A DNA stretch of 64,000 nucleotides from NCBI GenBank assembly GCA_012932295.1, contig JAAONU010000002.1:16095388-16159387 (forward strand), written 5' to 3'. Source of the stretch: Cyclina sinensis (taxonomy: Eukaryota; Mollusca; Bivalvia; Venerida; Veneridae). Positions 1 through 15,600 of the stretch are shown piece after piece (position 1 is the first letter of the stretch; every line of letters begins with the position of its first letter). The notes under the pieces are model-generated. The model did not search any database. It worked only from the letters and a program-made list of their open reading frames with translations, and was not told the DNA's origin. Position numbers and translations under genes: made by a program.

Positions 1-526
1 AATTTTCATCTTACGTCTATATAACAGTAGAGATTCTGAAAAAGTATCATAGCAATAGCATCGGTTGAGAAAATTTTCAAATTAGTAAGTATCTGAATTT
101 GTTTTTGCGTTATATTATTACAACATATTTGAATCACCTTGAAACATTAGACGAGTAAATTTATGACTCACTAAAGAACGAAATGATCGAGAAACCCAGT
201 TTTAAAATTCAGAAGAGTTGGTAATAGTTTCTGCGTTACAGTATTTCAGCATACTTCAAACACCTTAAAAATTACACTTGTTGACCTATGTCTCTCAACA
301 GCACAATTTAGAGATGGCCTTAAATCAATGGTACCTAGGAATTAAAGGAATCTAGTAAACAAATAAACAAACAAACGAACAATGTATTTGTGCACATTAA
401 CACTGAATTATAACGAAAAATTGTTTAAAGGATATTTTATATCGTGAATTTAATGAATGACTGAGGTTATTTTATCGCTTAAATATTTCTTGCTATACTT
501 TATTCAATAATTGAACTTTTATTTAG

Positions 527-649
527 ATATTGATGAGTGCACTGATGGAAATAACGACTGTGACACAAATGCCGAATGTACAAATACTGATGGTAGTTTC
601 AGCTGTGCCTGTAACACCGGCTACAGCGGTAATGAAACAGATTGCACAG
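527..649 (+). CDS. cbEGF exon 1 (N-type)
   Basis: One 41-residue module with six Cys intact. It differs from the array consensus by T26S and G37E; the N36 sequon survives as N-E-T. The acceptor is atttag, the donor gtacac, and the following intron is of the N1 kind (ggtctaataaatctag). Confidence 0.92.
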
Positions 650-3600
650 GTACACGATTTTTAACTCGTGGATATATAAATTTTCATCTTAGGTCTAATA
701 AATCTAGAGATTCTGAAAAAATTCATAGGAATAGGAATGGTTGAAACAATTTTAAAGTGAATAAATGTTTGAAGGTGTTGTTTGTGTGGTTTAGTATTAC
801 AAAATATTTTAATCACCTTGAATCTTTGGGCCAGTAAAGGAATGACTTACTAAAGTACTAAATAATCGAGAAACCCAGTTTTAAAAATTCAGAGGTGTAT
901 AAAATTGTTTCTGTTTTCCACATTGCAGCTTACTGCAAACACCTTAAAAATTACAATTGTTTAGCTATGTCTCACAACAGCTCAATTTAAAGATGGTCTT
1001 AAATCAGTGGTACAAAGGAAGTAAAGGAACCTAGGACACAAATGAACAAACAAACTTACTATGGATTTGTTCACATTTAACTCTGAATTATCTAGTAAAT
1101 AGCGAAATATTGTTCAAAGGATATGTTATATCGTGAATTTAATGAATGACTGAGGTTATTTTATCGCTTAAAGATTTCTTGTTATACTTTATTCTTTAAT
1201 TGAACTTTTATTTAGATATTGATGAGTGCACTGATGGAATAAACGACTGTGACACAAATGCCGAATGTACAAATACTGATGGTAGTTTCACCTGTGTCTG
1301 TAACACCGGCTACAGCGGTAATGGAACAGATTGCACAGGTACACGGTTTTTAACTCGTGGATATATAAATTTTCATCTTACGTCTATATAACAGTAGAGA
1401 TTCTGAAAAAGTATCATAGCAATAGCATCGGTTGAGAAAATTTTCAAATTAGTAAGTATCTGAAGTTGTTTTTGCGTTATATTATTACAACATATTTGAA
1501 TCACCTTGAAACATTAGACGAGTAAATTTATGACTCACTAAAGAACGAAATGATCAAGAAACCCAGTTTTAAAATTCAGAAGAGTTGGAAAAAGTTTCTG
1601 CGTTACAGTTTTTCAGCATACTTCAAACACCTTAAAAATTACACTTGTTGACCTATGTCTCTCAACAGCACAATTTAGAGATGGCCTTAAATCAATGGTA
1701 CCTAGGAAGTAAAGGAACCTAGCAAACAAATAAACATACAAACGAACAATGCATTTGTTCACATTTAGCACTGAATTATCTAGTAAATAGCGAAAAATTG
1801 TTCAAAGGATATGTTATATCGTGAATTTAATGAATGACTGAGTATATTTTATCGTTTAAATATTTCGTGTTATACTTTATTCATTAATTGAACTTTTCTT
1901 TAGATATTGATGAGTGCACTGATGGAAATAACGACTGTGACACAAATGCCGAATGTACAAATACTGATGGTAGTTTCACCTGTGCCTGTAACACCGGTTA
2001 CAGCGGTAATGGAACAGATTGCACAGGTACACGATTTTTAACTCGTGGATATATAAATTTTCATCTTAGGTCTAATAAATCTAGAGATTCTGAAAAAAAT
2101 CATAGGAATAGGAATGGTTGAAACAATTTTAAAGTGAATAAATGTTTGAAGGTGTTGTTTGTGTGTTTTAGTATTACAAAATATTTTAATCACCTTGAAT
2201 CTTTGGGCCTGTAAAGTAATGACTTACTAAAGTACTAAATAATCGAGAAACCCAGTTTTAAAAATTCAGAGGTGTTTGAAATTGTTTCTGTTTTCCACAT
2301 TGCAGCTTACTGCAAACACCTTAAAAATTACAATTGTTTAGCTATGTCTCACAACAGCTCAATTTAAAGATGGTCTTAAATCAGTGGTACAAAGGAAGTA
2401 AAGGAACCTAGGAAACAAATGAACAAACAAACGTACTATGGATTTGTTCACATTTAACTCTGAATTATCTAGTAAATAGCGAAATATTGTTCAAAGGATA
2501 TGTTATATCGTGAATTTAATGAATGACTGAGTATATTTTATCGCTTAAAGATTTCTTGTTATACTTTATTCTTTAATTGAACTTTTATTTAGATATTGAT
2601 GAGTGCACTGATGGAATAAACGACTGTGACACAAATGCCGAATGTACAAATACTGATGGTAGTTTCACCTGTGTCTGTAACACCGGCTACAGCGGTAATG
2701 GAACAGATTGCACAGGTACACGGTTTTTAACTCGTGGATATATAAATTTTCATCTTTCGTCTATATAACAGTAGAGATTCTGAAAAAGTATGATAGCAAT
2801 AGCATCGGTTGAGAAAATTTTCAAATTAGTAAGTATCTGAAGTTGAAGTTGAATCACCTTGAAACATTAGACGAGTAAATTTATGACTCACTAAAGAACG
2901 AAATGATCGAGAAACCCAGTTTTAAAATTCAGAAGAGTTTGAAATAGTTTCTGCGTTACAGTTTTTCAGCATACTTCAAACACCTTAAAAATTACACTTG
3001 TTGACCTATGTCTCTCAACAGCACAATTTAGAGATGGCCTTAAATCAATGGTACCTAGGAAGTAAAGGAACTTAGCAAACAAATAAACATACAAACGAAC
3101 AATGCATTTGTTCACATTTAGCACTGAATTATCTAGTAGATAGCGAAAAATTGTTCAAAGGATATGTTATATCGTGAATTTAATGAATGACTGAGTATAT
3201 TTTATCGTTTAAATATTTCGTGTTATACTTTATTCATTAATTGAACTTTTGTTTAGATATTGATGAGTGCACTGATGGAAATAACGACTGTGACACAAAT
3301 GCCGAATGTACAAATACTGATGGTAGTTTCACCTGTGCCTGTAACACCGGCTACAGCGGTAATGGAACAGATTGCACAGGTACACGATTTTAAACTCGTG
3401 GATACATAAATTTTCATAAAGGCCTAATAAGTCTAGAGATTCTGAAAAAAAAATCACAAGAATAGGAATTGTTGAAACAATTTTAAAGTGAATAAGTGTT
3501 TAAAGTTGTTGTTTGTTTGTTATAGTATTACAACATATTTTAATCACCTCGAATCTTTAGGGCAGTAAAGTAATGACTCACTGAAGTACGAAATAATCGA

Positions 3601-6600
3601 GAAACCCAGTTTTAAAATTCAGAGGTGTTTGAAATTGTTTCTGTTTTCCACGTTGCAGCTTACTTCAAACACCTTAGAAGTAACAATTGTTAGCTATGTC
3701 TCACTACAGCTTTTTTTAAAGATGGTCATAAATGAGTGGTACCTAGGAAGTAAAGGAACCTAGCAAACAAATAACAAACAAACGTACTATGATTTTGTTC
3801 ACATTTAACACTGAATTATTTAGTAAATAGCGAAATAATGTTCAAAGGATATGTTATATCGTGAATTTAATGAATGACTGAGTATATTTTATCGTTTAAA
3901 TATTTCTTGTTATACTTTATTCTTTAATTGAACTTTTATTTAGATATTGATGAGTGCACTGATGGAATAAACGACTGTGACACAAATGCCGAATGTACAA
4001 ATACTGATGGTAGTTTCACCTGTGTCTGTAACACCGGCTACAGCGGTAATGGAACAGATTGCACAGGTACACGGTTTTTAACTCGTGGATATATAAATTT
4101 TCATCTTACGTCTATATAACAGTAGAGATTCTGAAAAAGTATCATAGCAATAGCATCGGTTGAGAAAATTTTCAAATTAGTAAGTATCTGAAGTTGTTTT
4201 TGCGTTATATTATTACAACATATTTGAATTACCTTGAAACATTAGACGAGTAAATTTATGACTCACTAAAGAACGAAATGATCAAGAAACCCAGTTTTAA
4301 AATTCAGAAGAGTTGGAAATAGTTTCTGCGTTACAGTATTTCAGCATACATCAAACACCTTAAAAATTACAGTTGTTGACCTATGTCTCTCAACAGCACA
4401 ATTTAGAGAAGGCCTTAAATCAATGGTACAAAGGAAGTAAAGGAACCTAGTAAACAAATAAACAAACAAACGAACAATGTATTTGTGCACATTAACACTG
4501 AATTATATCGAAAAATTGTTTAAAGGATATTTTATATCGTGAATTTAATGAATGACTGAGGTTATTTTATCGCTTAAATATTTCTTGCTATACTTTATTC
4601 AATAATTGAACTTTTATTTAGATATTGATGAGTGCACTGATGGAAATAACGACTGTGACACAAATGCCGAATGTACAAATACTGATGGTAGTTTCACCTG
4701 TGCCTGTAACACCGGCTACAGCGGTAATGGAACAGATTGCACAGGTACACGATTTTTAACTCGTGGATATAAAAATTTTCATCTTAGGTCTAATAAATCT
4801 AGAGATTCTGAAAAAAATCACAGGAATAGGAATGGTTGAAACAATTTTAAAGTGAATAAATGTTTGAAGGTGTTGTTTGTGTGTTTTAGTATTACAAAAT
4901 ATTTTAATCACCTTGAATCTTTGGGCCAGTAAAGTAATGACTTACTAAAGTACTAAATAATCGAGAAACCCAGTTTTAAAAATTCAGAGGTGTTTGAAAT
5001 TGTTTCTGTTTTCCAAATTGCAGCTTACTGCAAACAACTTAAAAATTACAATTGTTTAGCTATGTCTCACAACAGCTCAATTTAAAGATGGTCTTAAATC
5101 AGTGGTACAAAGGAAGTAAAGGAACCTAGGAAACAAATGAACAAACAAACGTACTATGGATTTGTTCACATTTAACTCTGAATTATCTAGTAAATAGCGA
5201 AATATTGTTCAAAGGATATGTTATATCGTGAATTTAATGAATGACTGAGTATATTTTATCTTTTAAAGATTTCTTGTTATACTTTATTCTTTAATTGAAC
5301 TTTTATTTAGATATTGATGAGTGCACTGATGGAATAAACGACTGTGACACAAATGCCGAATGTACAAATACTGATGGTAGTTTCACCTGTGCCTGTAACA
5401 CCGGCTACAGCGGTAATGGAACAGATTGCACAGGTACACGGTTTTTAACTCGTGGATATATAAATTTTCATCTTTCGTCTATATAACAGTAGAGATTCTG
5501 AAAAAGTATGATAGCAATAGCATCGGTTGAGAAAATTTTCAAATTAGTAAGTATCTGAAGTTGAAGTTGAATCACCTTGAAACATTAGACGAGTAAATTT
5601 ATGACTCACTAAAGAACGAAATGATCGAGAAACCCAGTTTTAAAATTCAGAAGAGTTGGAAATAGTTTCTGCGTTACAGTATATCAGCATACTTCAAACA
5701 CCTTAAAAATTACTCTTGTTGACCTATGTCTCTCAACAGCACAATTTAGAGATGGCCTTAAATCAATGGTACCTAGGAAGTAAAGGAATCTAGTAAACAA
5801 ATACACAAACAAACGAACAATGTATTTGTGCACATTAACACTGAATTATAACGAAAAATTGTTTAAAGGATATTTTATATCGTGAATTTAATGAATGACT
5901 GAGGTTATTTTGTCGCTTAAATATTTCTTGCTATACTTTATTCAATAATTGAACTTTTATTTAGAAATTGATGAGTGCACTGATGGAAATAACGACTGTG
6001 ACACAAATGCCGAATGTACAAATACTGATGGTAGTTTCACCTGTGCCTGTAACACCGGCTACAGCGGTAATGGAACAGATTGCACAGGTACACGATTTTA
6101 AACTCGTGGATACATAAAGTGTCATTAAGGCCTAATAAGTCTAGAGATTCTGAAAAAAAAATCACAGGAATAGGAATTGTTGAAACAATTTAAAAGTGAA
6201 TAAGTGTTTGAAGTTGTTTTTTGTGTGTTATAGTATTACAACATATTTCAATCACCTTGAATCTTTAGGCCAGTAAAGTAATGACTCACTGAAGTACGAA
6301 ATAATCGAGAAACCCAGTTTTAAAATTCAGAGGTGTTTGAAATTGTTTCTGTTTTCCACGTTGCAGCTTACTTCAAACACCTTAGAAGTTACAATTGTTA
6401 GCTATGTCTCACTACAGCTTTATTTAAAGATGGTCATAAATCAGTGGTACCTAGGAAGTAAAGGAACCTAGCAAACAAATAACAAACAAACGTACTATGG
6501 ATTTGTTCACATTTTACACTGAATCATTTAGTAAATAGCGAAATAATGTTCAAAGGATATGTTATATCGTGAATTTAATGAATGACTGAGGTTATTTTAT

Positions 6601-9600
6601 CGCTTAAAGATTTCTTGTTATACTTTATTCTTTAATTGAACTTTTATTTAGATATTGATGAGTGCACTGATGGAATAAACGACTGTGACACAAATGCCGA
6701 ATGTACAAATACTGATGGTAGTTTCACCTGTGTCTGTAACACCGGCTACAGCGGTAATGGAACAGATTGCACAGGTACACGGTTTTTAACTCGTGGATAT
6801 ATAAATTTTCATCTTACGTCTATATAACAGTAGAGATTCTGAAAAAGTATCATAGCAATAGCATGGGTTGAGAAAATTTTCAAATTAGTAAGTATCTGAA
6901 TTTGTTTTTGCGTTATATTATTACAACATATTTGAATCACCTTGAAACATTAGACGAGTAAATTTATGACTCACTAAAGAACGAAATAATCGAGAAACCC
7001 AGTTTTAAAATTCAGAAGAGTTGGAAATAGTTTCTGCGTTACAGTTTTTAAGCATACTTCAAACACCTTAAAAATTACACTTGTTGACCTATGTCTCTCA
7101 ACAGCACAATTTAGAGATGGCCTTAAATCAATGGTACCTAGGAAGTAAGGGAACCTAGCAAACAAATAAACATACAAACGAACAATGCATTTGTTCACAT
7201 TTAGCACTGAATTATCTCGTAGATAGCGAAAAATTGTTCAAAGGATATGTTATATCGTGAATTTAATGAATGACTGAGTATATTTTATCGCTTAAATATT
7301 TCGTGTTATACTTTATTCATTAATTGAACTTTTCTTTAGATATTGATGAGTGCACTGATGGAAATAACGACTGTGACACAAATGCCGAATGTACAAATAC
7401 TGATGGTAGTTTCACCTGTGCCTGTAACACCGGCTACAGCGGTAATGGAACACATTGCACAGGTACACGATTTTAAACTCGTGGATACATAAAGTTTCAT
7501 TAAGGCCTAATAAGTCTAGAGATTCTGAAAAAAAATCACAGGAATAGGAATTGTTGAAACAATTTTAAAGTGAATAAGTGTTTGAAGTTGTTGTTTGTTT
7601 GTTATAGTATTACAACATATTTTAATCACCTTGAATCTTTAGGCCAGTAAAGTAGTGACTCACTGAAGTACGAAATAATCGAGAAACCCAGTTTTAAAAT
7701 TCAGAGGTGTTTGAAATTGTTTCTGTTTTCCACGTTGCAGCTTACTTCAAACACCTTAGAAGTTACAATTGTTAGCTATGTCTCACTACAGCTTTTTTTA
7801 AAGATGGTCATAAATGAGTGGTACCTAGTAAGTAAAGGAACCTAGCAAACAAATAACAAACAAACAAACTATGGACTTGTTCACATTTAACACTGAATTA
7901 TTTAGTAAATAGCGAAATAATGTTCAAAGGATATGTTATATCGTGAATTTAATGAATGACTGAGTATATTTTATCGTTTAAATATTTCTTGTTATACTTT
8001 ATTCTTTAATTGAACTTTTATTTAGATATTGATGAGTGCACTGATGGAATAAACGACTGTGACACAAATGCCGAATGTACAAATACTGATGGTAGTTTCA
8101 CCTGTTTCTGTAACACCGGCTACAGCGGTAATGGAACAGATTGCACAGGTACACGGTTTTTAACTCGTAGATATATAAATTTTCATCTTACGTCTATATA
8201 ACAGTAGAGATTCTGAAAAAGTATCATAGCAATAGCATCGGTTGAGAAAATTTTCATATTAGTAAGTATCTGAAGTTGTTTTTGCGTTATATTATTACAA
8301 CATATTTGAATCACCTTGAAACATTAGACGAGTAAATTTATGACTCACTAAAGAACGAAATGATCGAGAAACCCAGTTTTAAAATTCAGAAGAGTTGGAA
8401 ATGAATGACTGAGGTTGTTTTATCGCTTAAATATTTCTTGCTATACTTTATTCAATAATTGAACTTTTATTTAGATATTGATGAGTGCACTGTTGGAAAT
8501 AACGACTGTGACACAAATGCCGAATGTACAAATACTGATGGTAGTTTCACCTGTGCCTGTAACACCGGCTACAGCGGTAATGGAACAGATTGCACAGGTA
8601 CACGATTTTTAACTCGTGGATATATAAATTTTCATCTTAGGTCTAATAAATCTAGAGATTCTGAAAAAATTCATAGGAATAGGCATGGTTGAAACAATTT
8701 TAAAGTGAATAAATGTTTGAAGGTGTTGTTTGTGTGTTTTAGTATTACAAAATATTTTAATCACCTTGAATCTTTGGGCCAGTAAAGTAATGACTTACTA
8801 AAGTACTAAATAATCGAGAAACCCAGTTTTAAAAATTCAGAGGTGTTTGAAATTGTTTCTGTTTTCCACATTGCAGCTTACTGCAAACACCTTAAAAATT
8901 ACAATTGTTTAGCTATGTCTCACAACAGCTCAATTTAAAGATGGTCTTAAATCAGTGGTACAAAGTAAGTAAAGGAACCTAGGAAACAAATGAACAAACA
9001 AACGTACTATGGATTTGTTCACATTTAACTCTGAATTATCTAGTAAATAGCGAAATATTGTTCAAAGGATATGTTATATCGTGAATTTAATGAATGACTG
9101 AGTATATTTTATCGCTTAAATATTTCTTGTTATACTTTATTCTTTAATTGAACTTTTAATTAGATATTGATGAGTGCACTGATGGAATAAACGACTGTGA
9201 CACAAATGCCGAATGTACAAATACTGATGGTAGTTTCACCTGTGTCTGTAACACCGGCTACAGCGGTAATGGAACAGATTGCACAGGTACACGGTTTTTA
9301 ACTCGTGGATATATAAATTTTCATCTTACGTCTATATAACAGTAGAGATTCTGAAAAAGTATGATAGCAATAGCATCGGTTGAGAATTTTCAAATTAGTA
9401 AGTATCTGAAGTTGAAGTTGAATCACCTTGAAACATTAGACGAGTAAATTTATGACTCACTAAAGAACGAAATGATCGAGAAACCCAGTTTTAAAATTCA
9501 GAAGAGTTGGAAATAGTTTCTGCGTTACAGTATTTCAGCATACTTCAAACACCTTAAAAATTACACTTGTTGACCTATGTCTCTCAACAACACAATTTAG

Positions 9601-12600
9601 AGATGGCCTTAAATCAATGATACCTAGGAAGTAAAGGAACCTAGCAAAGAAATAAACATACAAAAGAACAATGCATTTGTTCACATTTAGCACTGAATTA
9701 TCTAGTAGATAGCGAAACATTGTTCAAAGGATATGTTATATCGTGAATTTAATGAATGACTGAGGTTATTTTATCGTTTAAATATTTCGTGTTATACTTT
9801 ATTCATTAACTGAACTTTTGTTTAGATATTGATGAGTGCACTGATGGAAATAATGACTGTGACACAAATACCGAATGTACAAATACTGATGGTAGTTTCA
9901 TCTGTGCCTGTAACACCGGCTACAGCGGTAATGGAACAGATTGCACAGGTACATGATTTTAAACACGTGGATACATAAATTTTCATTAAGGCCTAATAAG
10001 TCTAGAGATTCTGAAAAAAAAATCACAGGAATAGGAATTGTTGAAACAATTTTAAAGTGAATAAGTGTTTGAAGTTGTTGTTTGTTTGTTATAGTATTAC
10101 AACATATTTCAATCACCTTGAATCTTTAGGCCAGTAAAGTAATGACTCACTGAAGTACGAAATAATCGAGAAACCCAGTTTTAAAATTCAGAGGTGTTTG
10201 AAATTGTTTCTGTTTTCCACGTTGCAGCTTACTTCAAACACCTTAGAAGTTACAATTGTTAGCTATGTCTCACTACAGCTTTATTTAAAGATGGTCATAA
10301 ATCAGTGGTACCTAGGAAGTAAAGGAACCTAGCAAACAAATAACAAACAAACGTACTATTGATTTGTTCACATTTAACACTGAATTATTTAGTAAATACC
10401 GAAATAATGTTCAAAGGATATGTTATATCGTGAATTTAATGAATGACTGAGTGTATTTTATCGTTTAAATATTTCTTGTTATACTTTATTCTTTAATTGA
10501 ACTTTTATTTAGATATTGATGAGTGCACTGATGGAATAAACGACTGTGACACAAATGCCGAATGTACAAATACTGATGGTAGTTTCACCTGTGTCTGTAA
10601 CACCGGCTACAGCGGTAATGGAACAGATTGCACAGGTACACAGTTTTGAACTCGTGGATATTTAAATTTTCATCTTACGTCTATATAACAGTAGAGATTC
10701 TGAAAAAGTATCATAGCAATAGCATGGGTTGAGAAAATTTTCAAATTAGTAAGTATCTGAATTTGTTTTTGCGTTATATTATTACAACATATTTGAATCA
10801 CCTTGAAACATTAGACGAGTAAATTTATGACTCACTAAAGAACGAAATGATCGAGAAACCCTGTTTTAAAATTCAGAAGAGTTGGAAATAGTTTCTGCGT
10901 TACAGTATTTCAGCATACTTCAAACACCTTAAAAATTACACTTGTTGACCTATGTCTCTCAACAGCACAATTTAGAGATGGCCTTAAATCAATGGTACAT
11001 AGGAAGTAAAGGAACCTAGTAAACAAATAAACAAACAAACGAACAATGTTTTTGTGCACATTAACACTGAATTATAACGACAAATTGTTTAAAGGATATT
11101 TTATATCGTGAATTTAATGAATGACTGAGGTTATTTTATCGCTTAAATATTTCTTGCTATACTTTATTCAATAATTAAACTTTTATTTAGATATTGATGA
11201 GTGCACTGATGGAAATAACGACTGTGACACAAATGCCGAATGTACAAATACTGATGGTAGTTTCACCTGTGCCTGTAACACCGGCTACAGCGGTAATGGA
11301 ACAGATTGCACAGGTACACGATTTTTAAGTCGTGGATATATAAATTTTCATCTTAGGTCTAATAAATCTAGAGATTCTGAAAAAATTCATAGGAATAGGA
11401 ATGGTTGAAACAATTTTAAAGTGAATAAATGTTTGAAGGTGTTGTTTGTGTGTTTAAGTATCACAAAATATTTTAATCACCTTGAATCTTTGGGCCAGTA
11501 AAGTAATGACTTACTAAAGTACTAAATAATCGAGAAACCCAGTTTTAAAAATTCAGAGGTGTTTGAAATTGTTTCTGTTTTCCACATTGCAGCTTGCTGC
11601 TAACACCTTAAAAATTACAATTGTTTAGCTATGTCTCACAACAGCTCAATTTAAAGATGGTCTTAAATCAGTGGTACAAAGGAAGTAAAGGAACCTAGGA
11701 AACAAACGAACAAACAAACGTACTATGGATTTGTTCACATTTAACTCTGAATTATCTAGTAAATAGCGAAATATTGTTCAAATGATATGTAATATCGTGA
11801 ACTTAATGAATGACTGAGTATATTTTATCGCTTAAAGATTTCTTGTTATACTTTAGTCATTAATTGAACTTTTATTTAGATATTGATGAGTGCACTGATG
11901 GAATAAACGACTGTGACACAAATGCCGAATGTACAAATACTGATGGTAGTTTCACCTGTGTCTGTAACACCGGCTACAGCGGTAATGGAACAGATTGCAC
12001 AGGTACACGGTTTTTAACTCGTGGATATATAAATTTTCATCTTACGTCTATATAACAGTAGAGATTCTGAAAAAGTATGATAGTAATAGCATCGGTTGAG
12101 AAAATTTTCAAATTAGTAAGTATCTGAAGTTGTTTTTGCGTTATATTATTACAACATATTTGAATCACCTTGAAACATTAGACGAGTAAATGTATGACTC
12201 ACTAAAGAACGAAATGATCGAGAAACCGAGTTTTAAAATTCAGAAGATTTGGAAAAAGTTTCTGCGTTACAGTTTTTCAGCATACTTCAAACACCTTAAA
12301 AATTACACTTGTTGACCTATGTCTCTCAACAGCACAATTTAGAGATGGCCTTAAATCGATGGTACCTAGGAAGTAAAGGAACCTAGCAAACAAATAAACA
12401 TACAAACCAACAATGAATTTGTTCACATTTAGCACTGAATTATCTAGTAGATAGCGAAAAATTGTTCAAAGGATATGTTATATCGTGAATTTAATGAATG
12501 ACTGAGTATATTTTATCGTTTAAATATTTCGTGTTATACTTTATTCTTTAATTGAACTTTTGTTTAGATATTGATGAGTGCACTGATGGAAATAACGACT

Positions 12601-15600
12601 GTGACACAAATGCCGAATGTACAAATACTGATGGTAGTTTCACCTGTGCCTGTAACACCGGCTACAGCGGTAATGGAACAGATTGCACAGGTACACGATT
12701 TTAAACTCGTGGACACATAAATTTTCATTAAGGCCTAATAAGTCTAGAGATTCTGAAAAAAAAATCACAGGAATAGGAATGGTTGAAACAATTTTAAAAT
12801 GAATAAGTGTTTGAAGTTGTTGTTTGTGTGTTATAGTATTACAACATATTTCAATCACCTTGAATCTTTAGGCCAGTAAAGTAATGACTCACTGAAGTAC
12901 GAAATAATCGAGAAACCCAGTTTTAAAAGTAAAGGAACCTAGGACACAAATGAACAAACAAACGTACTATGGATTTGTTCACATTTAACTCTGAATTATC
13001 TAGTAAATAGCGATATATTGTTCAAAGGATATGTTATATCGTGAATTTAATTAATGACTGAGTATATTTTATCGCTTAAAGATTTCTTGTTATACTTTAT
13101 TCATTAATTGAACTTTTATTTAGATATTGATGAGTGCACTGATGGAATAAACGACTGTGACACAAATGCCGAATGTACAAATACTGATGGTAGTTTCACC
13201 TGTGTCTGTAACACCGGCTACAGCGGTAATGGAACAGATTGCACAGGTACACGGTTTTTATCTCGTGGATATATAAATTTTCATCTTACGTCTATATAAC
13301 AGTAGAGATTATGAAAAAGTATCATAGCAATAGCATCGGTTGAGAAAATTTTCAAATTAGTATGTATCTGAAGTTGTTTTTGCGTTATATTATTACAACA
13401 TATTTGAATCACCTTGAAACATTAGACGAGTAAATTTATGACTCACTACAGAACAAAATGATCGAGAAACCCAGTTTTAAAATTCAGAGAGTTGGAAATA
13501 GTTTCTGCGTTACAGTTTTACAGCATACTTCAAACACCTTAAAAATTACACTTGTTGACCTATGTCTCTCAACAGCACAATTTAGAGATGGCCTTAAATC
13601 AATGGTACCTAGGAAGTAAAGGAACCTAGTAAACAAATAAACAAACAAACGAACAATGTATTTGTGCACATTAACACTGAATTATAACGAAAAATTGTTC
13701 AAAGGATATTTTATATCGTGAATTTAATGAATGACTGAGGTTATTTTATCGCTTAAATATTTCTTGCTATACTTTATTCAATAATTGAACTTTTATTTAG
13801 ATATTGATGAGTGCACTGATGGAAATAACGACTGTGACACAAATGCCGAATGTACAAATACTGACGGTAGTTTCACCTGTGCCTGTAACACCGGCTACAG
13901 CGGTAATGGAACAGATTGCACAGGTACAAGATTTTTAATTCGTCGATATATAAATCTTCATCTTAATCCTATAAATAACTAGAGATTCTGAAAAAGTATC
14001 ATAGCCATTGGGTCGGTTGAGAAAATTTTCAAATTAGTAAGTATCTGAAGTTGTTTTTACGTTATAGTATTGCAACATATTTCAATCACCTTGAATCCCA
14101 AGGTCAGTAAAGTAATGACTCACTAAAGTTCGAAATAATCGAGAAACCCAGTTTTAAAATTCAGAGTTGTTTGAAATTGTTTCTGTTTTCCACGTTGCAG
14201 CCTACTTCAAACACCTTAGAAGTTACAATTGTTTAGCTATGTCTCACTACAGCTTTATTTAAAGATGGTCTTAAAACAATGGTACCTAGGAAGTAAAGTA
14301 ACCTAGGAAACAAATAAACAAACAAACGTACTATGGTTTTTGTTCTCATTTAACACTGAATTATCTAGTAAAAAGCAAAATAATGTTCAAATGATATGTA
14401 ATATCGTGAATTAAAGGAATGACTGAGTATATTTTATCGCTTCAATATTTCTTGTTATACTTTATTCATTATTTGAACTTTTATTTAGATATTGATGAGT
14501 GCACTGATGGAATAAACGACTGTGACACAAATGCCGAATGTGCAAATACTGATGGTAGTTTCACCTGTGTCTGTAACACCGGCTACAGCGGTAATGGAAC
14601 AGATTGCACAGGTACACGATTTTTAATTCGTGGATATATAAATCTTCATCTTAATCCTATAAACAACTAGAGATTCTGAAAAAGTATCATAGCAATTGGG
14701 TCGGTTGAGAAGATTTTAAAACTAAAAAGTATCTGAAGTTGTTTTTGCGTTATATTATTACAACATATTTCAATCACCTTGAATCTTTAGGTCAGTAAAG
14801 TAATGACTCACTAAATTACGAAATAATCGAGAAACCCAGTTTTAAAATTCGGAGGTGTTTGAAATTGTTTCTGTTTCGCACGTTGCAGCTTACTTCACAC
14901 ACCTTAGAAGTTACAATTGTTTAGCTATGTCTCACTACAGCTTAATTCAAAGATGGTCTTAAAACAGTGGTACCTAGGATGTAAAGGAACCTAGCAAACA
15001 AATAAACATACAAACGAACAATGCATTTGTTCACATTTAGCACTGAATTATCTAGTAGATAGCGAAAAATTGTTCAAAGGATATGTTATATCGTGAATTT
15101 AATGGATGACTGAGGTTATTTTATCGCTTAAATATTTCTTGCTATATTTTATTCATTAATTGAACTTTTGTTTAGATATTGATGAGTGCACTGATGGAAA
15201 TAACGACTGTGACCCAAATGCCGAATGCACAAATACTGATGGTAGTTTCACCTGTGCCTGTAACACCGGCTACAGTGGTAATGGAACAGATTGCACAGGT
15301 ACACGATTTTAAACTCCTGGATACATAAATTTTCATTAAGGCCTAATAAGTCTAGAGATTCTGAAAAAAAAATCACAGGAATAGGAATTGTTGAAACAAT
15401 TTTAATGAGAATAAGTGTTTGAAGTTGTTGTTTGTGTGTTTTAGTATTACAACATATTTCAATCACCTTGAATCTTTAGGCCAGTAAAGTAATGACTCAC
15501 TGAAGTACGAAATAAGCGAGAAACCCAGTTTTAAAATTCAGAGGTGTTTGAAATTGTTTCTGTTTTCCACGTTGCAGCCTACTTCAAACACCTTAGAAGT

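Noticed and set aside
650..744. Tail read through the donor into the intron (as after exons 1, 3, 7, 42 and others)
   Set aside because: The open frame past the donor exists only in N1 introns and ends at variable points. It could only be used by intron retention, for which there is no evidence.
6974..7207. Recurring minus-strand open stretches of 60-80 codons in the array introns
   Set aside because: They recur because the intron repeats. They have no domain, start context or constraint, and indels between units break them freely.
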